Positions 17,212 through 24,127 of a stretch of 40,392 nt of DNA are shown here, in pieces. The notes beneath the pieces were generated by a model, which was not told the DNA's origin, made no database searches, and worked only from the letters and a program-made list of their open reading frames with translations. Each line of letters opens with the position of its first letter. Position 1 is the stretch's first letter. The translations under genes were made by a program, and so were the position numbers. Source of the DNA: Anaerolineaceae bacterium (lineage in GTDB: Bacteria; Chloroflexota; Anaerolineae; Aggregatilineales; Phototrophicaceae); assembly GCA_016124855.1 (NCBI GenBank), contig WGMX01000030.1, positions 1 to 40,392 of the forward strand, given 5' to 3'.

Positions 17212-18095
17212 GTTTTTTTGTACTCCTCCCAGAGTAACCCTATGTAAGCCTTTTAGTCACATTGCTTACCGTGCTTAAAATAGGATTCTCATCTGAGGAA
17301 TGGCTGAAATCAGGATAAACGCCGCCTAAAAAAACCATTGGCAGGTTATAAGTTTTTCGAGTCTCTGCTCATGATGATGAGGATTCTGATTCAAAAAAGT
17401 GAATCATGTGAATCTTTTGGAACGCTTTTGATGGCGGGTTTGAGGGAGCAAAGTGCCGAATGTTCGCCAAATTCTTCAGATTCTTCAATTTCGCAGTGTA
17501 TTTTATGTCGTCGTTGGCGGCGATGTCGGCGCGACAAAAGACGGGTTTGGTGGCGGAAGTCGTCAAAGGCTCAAGCCTCTGCCTGAGTGCAAAAGGCCGC
17601 TGAAGCGGACTGACCAGACAGTGAAGTGGTTTTGTTAAGCTGCGTGGGAGGATACCCCTAACCCCAACCCTACATCACCAACGTTCGCAGGCTCACTCTG
17701 GTGATAGCCCGTAGTAACAGGGCAAGGGAGTCAAGACAAATACTCCATGACTATCGTATAACAAATGGGAATGAAACGGGTTACATTTTGGAAGAACATT
17801 TTGTAACTCTTTCGCGGTGTTGGCACTAACGATTTTGAGGGAGCAGAGGTATTAAGAAGATTGGTGGATGGTTAGTGATCGGTTTATGATGGTTTGTGTG
17901 TTTAAACCTAGGTACGAATAAATGACATTGGATTGAACCTCAGCGATTCCGAGCAAGCGATTCTCGATTTTGTATGTTTTTAAGCCCGCTTAATTCAACG
18001 ATCATTCCTATAATCATTTCAATATTTAATTAGATAAAGTATAAAATACTGTTTGTTAAATAAAGAGATTATTCTTAAATTTTAAGGGGGGCATC
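17212..18095. other. 884-base intergenic region with inverted repeats
   Basis: This is the divergent spacer between the five-PDZ gene and the acetyltransferase. It has small frames on both strands (such as 17338-17586 and 17369-17566), none with a ribosome site or family match. At 17655-17727 is a block with ACCCCTAACCCC at one side and AGGGCAAGGG at the other, enclosing arms ATCACCA and TGGTGAT; it resembles the 80-base repeat in its outer bases only. The final 100 bases are strongly AT-rich and contain TATAAAATACTG, a likely promoter for the acetyltransferase gene. I see no tRNA or known RNA. Confidence 0.5.
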
Positions 18096-18797
18096 ATGAC
18101 AGCGGTTTCGGGCCATGTATTGGACAATCCTTTTTGGTTTTCACTTATTAGCCATCACGCCCATTTTGCATCGGGTACGGCTTTGGTCAAAGCCTATCCA
18201 CCATCTGTATTCCCTATGACTACATTGGTCGATCACAGTGATGCGACTTTAGCAGATTTTGAACGCTTGTCGAATGCGGGCGAAACGACAACATTAGTAT
18301 GCGAGGCAAATCCACCGCAGCATATACCGGGCTGGACAATCCAGCGAACGATTACTGTTGATCAAATGGTTTGCCAGCAGCGCGTTCCACAACCCGAAAC
18401 CAGCGGCGATATTGTTGATCTGAACGCTTCGCATGTGCCAGAGATTATGGAACTGCTAGAGGCTACTCACCCACTACCATTTTTTCCGCGTTCAATTGAA
18501 TTGGGGCATTTCATCGGTATTCGCCAGCGAGGGCAATTGGTGGCAACGGCAGGCCAACGCATATGGATGACCGGTTATCAAGAGATCAGCACAATTTGCA
18601 CCCATCCTAATTGGCAAGGTCGGGGTTACGCTCGTACTCTGAGCAGTATTCTCGTCAATGAGATTTGGGATAATGGTGAGACCCCTTTTTTGCATATGAA
18701 TGCGCACAATCCGGTTACCAAACATCTATACGAAAGTTTGAACTTCCGTACCCGCTGCCCAATGACGATCTTGTTTCTCAGCCCGTCAACGATTTAG
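18096..18797 (+). CDS. GNAT-family N-acetyltransferase
   Basis: A 233-residue protein whose C-terminal half is a GNAT fold of the FR47-like type. The acetyl-CoA loop is Q174-GRGYA-179 within ICTHPNWQGRGYARTL, preceded by strand beta4 (GQLVATAGQRI) and followed by N-P-V-T-K-H-L-Y-E-S-LNFRTR (motif B, 205-218). The N-terminal 100 residues are less conserved and may form the divergent first half seen in this subgroup. Acceptor unknown; it could modify an amine of a metabolite or protein. A very strong AAGGGGGG site precedes the ATG at 18096. The globin gene follows 140 bases later on the same strand. Confidence 0.85.
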   Translation: MTAVSGHVLDNPFWFSLISHHAHFASGTALVKAYPPSVFPMTTLVDHSDATLADFERLSNAGETTTLVCEANPPQHIPGWTIQRTITVDQMVCQQRVPQPETSGDIVDLNASHVPEIMELLEATHPLPFFPRSIELGHFIGIRQRGQLVATAGQRIWMTGYQEISTICTHPNWQGRGYARTLSSILVNEIWDNGETPFLHMNAHNPVTKHLYESLNFRTRCPMTILFLSPSTI

Positions 18798-18937
18798 TGC
18801 CGTGTCTCGCAGGTTGTAGAAGAACCGTGTGCTTATGAAAACGCGATTATCCATTTGTAGGATTACCGACACAGAATTCTCTACATTCATAACTGGTTAT
18901 ACAATTGTCGCTGTAGAAAAGGATAACGATTTAACCT

Positions 18938-19327
18938 ATGAGCGAGAGTTTATACAAATTAGCCGGTGGTTACGACGGTGTTCACAGGATTGCCGAGATA
19001 TTTTATCGGTACGTGTTTGACGATCCGTTGATGACACCGCTGTTCGAAAATCCAGATGACGATCATGTGGGACGGATGGCGTTGTGGTTGGGTGAATTCT
19101 TCGGCGGGCCAAGTGAACATACCAAGCAGCGCGGCGGTTTTTATACGGTGGTAGCGGTACATCATCCGCTGAGAATTAGTGATGCTCAACGAGATCGGTG
19201 GATCAACTATATGATGGCAGCTTGCGAGGAAGCAAATATGCCGGATGCGGTGATTGATTATTTCACACCGTTTATTTATTCGGGTGCGCTGGCGGCTCAG
19301 CGGAATTCACGACGCGGATCGTTCTAA
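18938..19327 (+). CDS. Group II truncated haemoglobin
   Basis: A 129-residue two-on-two globin. It begins SLYKLAGGYDGVHRIAEIFY with Tyr23 at the B10 position, carries DDPLMTPLFE, and has a conserved F-helix/G-helix region HHPLRISDAQRDRW, where His75 is the expected proximal haem ligand (position F8; canonical HLPF is HHPL) and Trp88 is the group II marker. Family members bind oxygen or NO and help in NO or oxidant handling. The start is at 18938; upstream there is TTATACAATTG, a possible -10 region, and a weak ribosome site. The stop is followed by the 80-base repeat and a terminator. Confidence 0.88.
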   Translation: MSESLYKLAGGYDGVHRIAEIFYRYVFDDPLMTPLFENPDDDHVGRMALWLGEFFGGPSEHTKQRGGFYTVVAVHHPLRISDAQRDRWINYMMAACEEANMPDAVIDYFTPFIYSGALAAQRNSRRGSF

Positions 19328-19338
19328 TGTAAGTTCTT

Positions 19339-19418
19339 GAAAGAAACTGGAAACCCCCACCCTAGCCCTCCCCCGTAAACGAGGGAGGGAATAATAATCG
19401 GTTTTCTAATAACTTTCG
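19339..19418. repeat. 80-base palindromic dispersed repeat, copy 2
   Basis: This is the second copy, 12 bases after the globin stop and in the same orientation in the window as copy 1, hence reversed relative to its neighbouring gene. The palindromic core CCCTCCC-CCGTAAACG-AGGGAGGG is identical; the flanks differ by a handful of substitutions and one-base indels. Confidence 0.75.
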
Positions 19419-19447
19419 AGACTCTACATTAGTAGGATTTGTAATAT

Positions 19448-19478
19448 AAAAGAGCCTGTAACGTTTACAGGCTCTTTT
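19448..19478. terminator. Bidirectional terminator, globin and Uma2
   Basis: Perfect 14-base arms (19448-19461 and 19465-19478) with a three-base loop and A/T tracts at both ends serve the convergent globin and Uma2 genes. Confidence 0.9.
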
Positions 19479-19498
19479 GATTGGAGAAGTGAAATAAG

Positions 19499-20017
19499 TT
19501 AGGGCAGAATGCGATTAAGTGGAAGTTCAAAACCGGGCAAAACATCACCACCAACCAACGTATCATTTGCGTTTAATACACGCACGGCCTTGCCCGGTTC
19601 ATAGACTTCAACGGCCTCACCGGGCAGTACTAAGACACCCATCTTGACCCCATGCTGAATATAGGCACGCATTTTACGACGCTGAGATTCACGGGTTTGA
19701 CTATCTGAGCGAATCTCGACCGCGAAAAGGGGTGGCGTGGTGAGGTAGTCAGCATCACTATCCACATTGACGCAAACATCTGGCATAAACTTTTCGCCAT
19801 CCAAAACATGTAGGACTTCCGAATAAGCTACTCCAATACCCGGATGTGTTTCCAAGTATTGTTCTAAGGCAGTTCCGAAGCGTACTTGCTTTTTACCGTG
19901 TACCGGTTTCGGTGACACTTCGACTATCTCTCCGTCAATGAAATCAAACCGTTTATCCGGATGTTGATCGACAAATATTAAAAATTCTTCAGGTGTCATT
20001 TCCTTTTGGATAAACAT
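19499..20017 (-). CDS. Uma2-family (DUF820) protein
   Basis: A 172-residue restriction-endonuclease-fold protein. It opens with TPEEFLIFVDQHPDKRFDFIDGEIVE (the Uma2 start, E in DGE at 28-30), and has the core residues D80 (MPDV), E101 (AVEIRS) and the downstream K115/Y119 helix (RRKMRAYIQHGVKMGVLV). The family is widely multiplied in Chloroflexota and Cyanobacteria; its nuclease role is predicted from fold, and biological function is unclear. It is convergent with the globin gene and 40 bases after the TyrA-like stop. Confidence 0.85.
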   Translation of the reverse strand: MFIQKEMTPEEFLIFVDQHPDKRFDFIDGEIVEVSPKPVHGKKQVRFGTALEQYLETHPGIGVAYSEVLHVLDGEKFMPDVCVNVDSDADYLTTPPLFAVEIRSDSQTRESQRRKMRAYIQHGVKMGVLVLPGEAVEVYEPGKAVRVLNANDTLVGGDVLPGFELPLNRILP

Positions 20018-20057
20018 ACGTATCGCCTTTCACCTAATTAGTGGAGGTTTCGTATTA

Positions 20058-21083
20058 CTACTTCTCGTCGCCGTTTTTGTTACCTTTGAGGCGGTTGGCC
20101 AAGAATCCGCCCATCAGACCCGACATCATATTGCTGGCAAAGGATGAGCCGCTTTGTTCTTCGGTTGAGTCATCCCACTTGCCGCTGGAACGCTTGTTAA
20201 TCCACACATTATAGTCTTCGGCGGCTTGCCCAAGCGCCGCCTCGATAGCATCCCGATCATTTTTGGCGATGAGGTTACGAAAACTAGTCAACATACCGAT
20301 GAGTTCATCGGCATGGCGCACGACGCTTGCGCGATTTTCCAACAGCAAATCACGCAAGTCGTCAGGATGGGTATCATACAAATGATGGGTGAGGCGACCA
20401 AAGGCCGGATTAGTCACCCGCTGAACATCTGACCAACCGGAGGATTGTGAGGCCATGTAAAAACTCGCCAAGGCGATGAGTGCCGGTAACCCTTCAGTCA
20501 AACCGATAATGCCGTCATGTTCGGCAGGGTCATAAAAATGGGGCGTTGCGCCGAGTAATCCGGCGAAATCGGATGCCAATTCGACGGCTTCTTTGGCGCT
20601 GCGCGTTGTGGGCATCAGCAGCATACTACCTTTGTCAAACAAATCAGCCGCCGCATGAAGGGTATCGTCCAAACCATCATGCAAATATTTGGGGTTAATG
20701 ATGGGAGTCATTCCGACCATATGCACATCTTTATTCAGATATTTGCCTGCCCACTCCAGCGACTGCTGCTTCAACATCGACATATCCAAAATGACCGCAC
20801 CAGCGCGTAGGTCAGGGGCAATGGATTTGTAGGCATCCTGAACATCGGCTAAAGGAAGGGCTAACACGATAATGTCACGCTTGGCAGCCGCGTTAAACAA
20901 ATCCCGTTCGAGTTTGTCTAAGCCCATTTTGCTGGCATCTTCGCGCACGCCGGTACGCATATCCGCGCCGGTCACTTCGAAGGTATGACGCGCATCTTTG
21001 CGTTCGTTATAGCGTTTGAGCGCTAAGGCGACTGATGTCCCAATTCGTCCCAAACCGAGTACTGCTACTGTTACGTTCGCCAT
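20058..21083 (-). CDS. Prephenate-dehydrogenase-like (TyrA-like) protein
   Basis: A 341-residue NAD(P)-dependent dehydrogenase. The Rossmann motif is GLGRIG (10-15), then DIIVLALPLADV (70-81), ILDMSMLK (98-105) and MVGMTPIINPKYL (122-134), the place of the HPMFGP motif of true TyrA. YDPAEHDGIIGLTEGLPALI (184-203) matches the family's AEHD..VA..SHLPH region. The departures from canonical motifs make prephenate oxidation uncertain; it may act on another cyclohexadienol or sugar. The final 40 residues are polar with a Gly/Met-rich tail. ATG 21083 is chosen because GAGGTGAGG lies just upstream; a longer frame to 21116 has no site. Confidence 0.7.
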   Translation of the reverse strand: MANVTVAVLGLGRIGTSVALALKRYNERKDARHTFEVTGADMRTGVREDASKMGLDKLERDLFNAAAKRDIIVLALPLADVQDAYKSIAPDLRAGAVILDMSMLKQQSLEWAGKYLNKDVHMVGMTPIINPKYLHDGLDDTLHAAADLFDKGSMLLMPTTRSAKEAVELASDFAGLLGATPHFYDPAEHDGIIGLTEGLPALIALASFYMASQSSGWSDVQRVTNPAFGRLTHHLYDTHPDDLRDLLLENRASVVRHADELIGMLTSFRNLIAKNDRDAIEAALGQAAEDYNVWINKRSSGKWDDSTEEQSGSSFASNMMSGLMGGFLANRLKGNKNGDEK

Positions 21084-21182
21084 GACATCCTCACCTCTAT
21101 AAATCTTCGTTCGCAACTTATCTTAAAATCGGTTACAAAATACCGGACACCATGTGTATCACACGACGTAGATTAGAGCCTC

Positions 21183-21268
21183 GCCGCAGGCTAAAGCCGT
21201 GCGGCTAACAATCGGACAAGTCCACTAAAGGGACTTCAAAACGGTTGCTCCGTCCTAATGCCGTTTTG
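21183..21268. repeat. Cluster of three CTAAAG-loop hairpins
   Basis: Three hairpins sit side by side in the 206-base gap before the TyrA-like gene. They are 21183-21205 (GCCGCAGGCT-AA-AGCCGTGCGGC, one bulge), 21218-21236 (AAGTCC...GGACTT with CTAAAG in the loop) and 21237-21268 (CAAAACGG...CCGTTTTG). The repeated CTAAAG/CTAATG loops suggest a degenerate mobile palindromic repeat rather than a gene-specific regulator. Confidence 0.5.
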
Positions 21269-21322
21269 TTGGTAAAACTGTATTTTCCTCAACACATACC
21301 ATTGTCTATCCAAATTACGGTT

Positions 21323-21844
21323 TCAATTCTGATCGTCCGCTTGTTGTAAACGCTGTAACCATTCGGATTGGATGGGCGTAGGTGCAGCATCACCTTTGAT
21401 GGCATGGTTTGCCACCAACCAACAGGCCGCCTCCGATGCTCCGGCTTGCCGCAGCAGTTCAGCGCTCCATTGTGGATGCTGTTCGTAAACTACAAACGGA
21501 CGCTGCCACAGGTTCAATGGGCTGCCCTTACTCCACTGCTGATACCGATTTGGCGCAATCGCCCGCACAATGACCGCCCACGTTTTCTGCCACACGCTGA
21601 TTGGATAACGCGACTTGCCCACGTCATGCAGCAGAGCCGCCACTGCCAAATCGGTCGGCGTATCGCCTTGCGCCAAGACATCGCGCAGCACCGCAAGGCT
21701 GTGCAACTGCTCACCACGATCCATCTGCCGGAAAAGTGCCAGAAGCGGCGGTGATAAATAGCGCTCCGCCAGCGCCCAATCAACATCCTGCGAAAAGGCG
21801 AACAGCGCTCGTATGCCCTGCTGCAAACGGTAAACCACTGACAT
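21323..21844 (-). CDS. HD-domain phosphohydrolase-like protein
   Basis: A 173-residue protein (counted from the ATG at 21844). The HD signature is present: H48 (EQLHSLAVLRDV), H73-D74 in ALLHDVGKSRYP, and further His in YEQHPQWSAELLRQAG and VANHA. HD proteins hydrolyse phosphoesters such as cyclic dinucleotides, ppGpp or nucleotides using a metal; which one is unclear. An open frame continues to 22006 but overlaps the protease gene, so the ATG at 21844, 20 bases past the protease stop, is preferred; GTG codons just upstream are alternatives. It is probably cotranscribed with the site-2 protease. Confidence 0.75.
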   Translation of the reverse strand: MSVVYRLQQGIRALFAFSQDVDWALAERYLSPPLLALFRQMDRGEQLHSLAVLRDVLAQGDTPTDLAVAALLHDVGKSRYPISVWQKTWAVIVRAIAPNRYQQWSKGSPLNLWQRPFVVYEQHPQWSAELLRQAGASEAACWLVANHAIKGDAAPTPIQSEWLQRLQQADDQN

Positions 21845-21864
21845 TGACGTCACTGCCACGCCGA

Positions 21865-22503
21865 TTAAAAGCCAACCAGTATGCGGAAAATTTGCGTACT
21901 CGGCTGACCGATGAGAATCCCCAACAGATTGAACTGTCCACCGATGAAACCCAGCAGAATCAACAGCATGAACAGATAATAGCTGTTTTGTTGATTGGCC
22001 TGCCACCAGCGCGCTTGATCGGGCGGCAGCAGCGAGTACATGATGCTCCAGCCATCCAACGGATACAGCGGGATAATGTTGAACAGCGCCAAAATGATGT
22101 TCAAGAAAATAATCTGAAACAGGACTTCGCCTACGAGTGACGACCCGTAAATCAGTTGAGGTGCTAACCGCAGCGGAATGGCAAATACGATTGCGATTAA
22201 CAGATTGGAGATTGGCCCGGCTGCGACTGCCGCCAGATACCCCCAGCGCGGGTTACGCATCCGGTAGGGGTTAATGGGCGCAGAACCCAAAAAGCCGAAG
22301 CCGATGATGACACCCATGATAAAACCAATGGGGTTGATGTGAACCAGCGGGTTAAGGGTTAACCGTCCCTGATTGGCAGCGGTGTTGTCGCCCATGCGGT
22401 AGGCGACGTAGACATGAGCAAATTCATGAATGGTCATGCCGATTAATAAAGCAATAGCACGAGCGAGTAAATGAATGGGGTCGAGATCCAAGAGTATCTC
22501 CAC
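21865..22503 (-). CDS. Site-2 protease family (M50) membrane protein
   Basis: A 212-residue polytopic protease. It has the zinc motif HEFAH at 26-30 inside a hydrophobic helix, INPIG at 56-60, and the third ligand Asp150 in LYPLDGW, with about four to five membrane helices. Short S2P-like proteins of this type (YdiL/Rv-type) cleave within membranes in stress signalling, though no sigma factor or anti-sigma is nearby. The start codon is GTG at 22503, with no ribosome site; a putative extended -10 (TG-C-TATACT) lies at 22525-22533, so the leader is very short. Its partner gene downstream is the HD protein. Confidence 0.87.
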   Translation of the reverse strand: MEILLDLDPIHLLARAIALLIGMTIHEFAHVYVAYRMGDNTAANQGRLTLNPLVHINPIGFIMGVIIGFGFLGSAPINPYRMRNPRWGYLAAVAAGPISNLLIAIVFAIPLRLAPQLIYGSSLVGEVLFQIIFLNIILALFNIIPLYPLDGWSIMYSLLPPDQARWWQANQQNSYYLFMLLILLGFIGGQFNLLGILIGQPSTQIFRILVGF

Positions 22504-22840
22504 TTCTGATAGCGATTTTGCATCAGTATAGCACAGCCCTCGCCTCAGCTATAGATGAGTGTCACTGCAACAATAGTGCAACACCATACGTAAATTGGGG
22601 TTGTATGTGTTATCATCGGGTTACTTTGGACGATGGTCGTGTAGGCGACATGCACAACCTGAAGGTGAATTCTGGTTCGAACCTACACAAAAACATTTGT
22701 GGTTGGTAATAATTAGCAGCAGTATCCCGTAATAACGGTTTGGGCTAAGTCGTCAGCATGAACAAGGAATAGTGCTGCGTAAAATATATAGTCAACATCA
22801 TGGCGACACACATTGAAGCACAAATTAGCGAGGGATTTGG
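22504..22840. other. Divergent promoter spacer with a foldable segment
   Basis: This 337-base gap separates the site-2 protease (minus) from the glycosyltransferase (plus). Besides the minus-strand extended -10, it holds arms GTGTAGG (22639-22645) and CCTACAC (22682-22688) enclosing AACCTGAAGGT-like hairpins, a possible structured leader. The short plus-strand frame at 22518-22709 has no ribosome site. No known riboswitch consensus is recognised. Confidence 0.4.
22525..22533 (-). promoter_or_regulatory. Extended -10 promoter for the site-2 protease gene
   Basis: Read on the minus strand, TGCTATACT is an extended -10 about 22 bases before the GTG start. No good -35 hexamer is seen, which fits the extended type. 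Confidence 0.4.
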
Positions 22841-24040
22841 ATGAAACGTATTCTTATTTTATTCTCGGATACAGGCGGAGGACACCGCGCAGCCGCTGAG
22901 GCTATCCGTGATGCACTCCTTATTCGTCACCCCAACGAAGTCAGCATCGAGATGATCGATGTATTCCGTGCCTATTCCCCTTTCCCCTTTAAATACATGC
23001 CGGAAATGTATCCGTGGATTGTCAACCGCAGCAAAACCGGTTGGGGCGTGGGTTACGACTTTACCAACACACGTAATAAAGCCAAATTGATTCAACAAGG
23101 GATTTATGTCAGCCTCGAAAAAAGTTTGCTCAAAATGCTGCGCGAACATCCGGCGGACATGATTGTTTCGGTACATTCGCTGCTGACGCGCACTGCCATG
23201 CAAGCCTTGATGCAGTTCGAGAAACGCCCACCGTTTATGGTGGTGGTCACCGATTTGGTTTCGACGCACATGTTCTGGTACGACAAATCGGTTGATCGCT
23301 GTTTAGTTCCCACGCAGCCCGCCTTTGAGCGCGGCCTCCAAAGCGGCTTATCTGCCGATCAAATGCGCGTCACAGGGCTTCCGGTGCATCCCAACTTTGC
23401 TGCGCGCCTGACCGATAAGGCCTCCGCCCGTAAAGAACTGGGTTGGGACCCGAACTTACCGGCGGTGTTGATGGTCGGCGGCGGTGAAGGCATGGGGGCG
23501 CTCTATGAAACCGCACGCGCCGTGAACGATCTGCGCCTTAAATGTCAGCTAATCGTGATCGCCGGTCGCAACTCGGTTCTTAAGCACAAGCTGGAGTCCG
23601 ACCGCTGGCATCAGCCGACGCATGTGTATCCGTTTGTGACCAATATGCCTGTACTTATGGCGGCTGCGGATATTCTGGTGAGCAAAGCTGGCCCTGCAAC
23701 CATTAGCGAAGCCTGCATCGCAGGGCTGCCGGTTATTCTCTACGATGCGATCCCCGGACAAGAAACCGGTAACGTGCAGTACGTCGTGGAAAATAATGCT
23801 GGAATCTATGCCCCTAGCCCGACGGAAGCTTCGGAAGCGGTTGCCAAGTGGTTAGGTGAAGGCCCGGAGGGTCTTAAGCGCCACTCGGAAAGCGCACGCC
23901 GTCTTGGTCGTCCTAACGCGGTTTGGGAAATCGCCGACGAGGTTTGGGAACAGGCCCAAAAGCCGCTGATTCCGACCAACCGCCGTAACATATTTATTGA
24001 TTTCTCACGTCGAGTCCCGATGAAATCACGCCGCTTCTAA
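22841..24040 (+). CDS. MGDG-synthase/MurG-type glycosyltransferase
   Basis: A 399-residue GT-B glycosyltransferase of the family that includes monogalactosyl- and glucosyl-diacylglycerol synthases. The N-terminal MGDG_synth region has SDTGGGHRAAAEAI (9-22) and a Trp/Tyr-rich acceptor part (YMPEMYPWIVN). VVTDLVSTHMFWYDKSVD (135-152) and TGLPVHPNF follow, and the donor-binding C-half has GGGEGMGAL and SKAGPATISEACIAGLPVIL with GQETGN. It likely transfers a sugar from UDP- or GDP-sugar to diacylglycerol on the cytosolic face. A GAGGGA site precedes the ATG; a terminator follows 35 bases after the stop. MurG is excluded by the N-terminal family signature. Confidence 0.85.
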   Translation: MKRILILFSDTGGGHRAAAEAIRDALLIRHPNEVSIEMIDVFRAYSPFPFKYMPEMYPWIVNRSKTGWGVGYDFTNTRNKAKLIQQGIYVSLEKSLLKMLREHPADMIVSVHSLLTRTAMQALMQFEKRPPFMVVVTDLVSTHMFWYDKSVDRCLVPTQPAFERGLQSGLSADQMRVTGLPVHPNFAARLTDKASARKELGWDPNLPAVLMVGGGEGMGALYETARAVNDLRLKCQLIVIAGRNSVLKHKLESDRWHQPTHVYPFVTNMPVLMAAADILVSKAGPATISEACIAGLPVILYDAIPGQETGNVQYVVENNAGIYAPSPTEASEAVAKWLGEGPEGLKRHSESARRLGRPNAVWEIADEVWEQAQKPLIPTNRRNIFIDFSRRVPMKSRRF

Positions 24041-24064
24041 CACACGTTTAATTGTAATGTGATT

Positions 24065-24104
24065 TATAATGGGGAGGGGAGTGGGCAGTTGCACTCCCCT
24101 TTTT
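24065..24104 (+). terminator. Terminator of glycosyltransferase, overlapped by a TATAAT
   Basis: A stem of AGGGGAGTG (24075-24083) and CACTCCCCT (24092-24100) plus five T's is a clear terminator. TATAAT at 24065-24070 sits five bases before it; if it is a promoter, the peptidase transcript would start within the hairpin, but no good -35 is found. Confidence 0.75.
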
Positions 24105-24127
24105 CATATTCAAGATGGAGATTTTCA

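Noticed and set aside
17338..17586. Frames on both strands in the 884-base gap
   Set aside because: Low-complexity Ser/Arg-rich translations, no ribosome sites, overlapping frames on opposite strands.
22660..22690. GGTTCGAACC, like a tRNA T-arm in a gap
   Set aside because: The flanking five-base stem and acceptor pairing are absent; GG/CC only encloses the loop.
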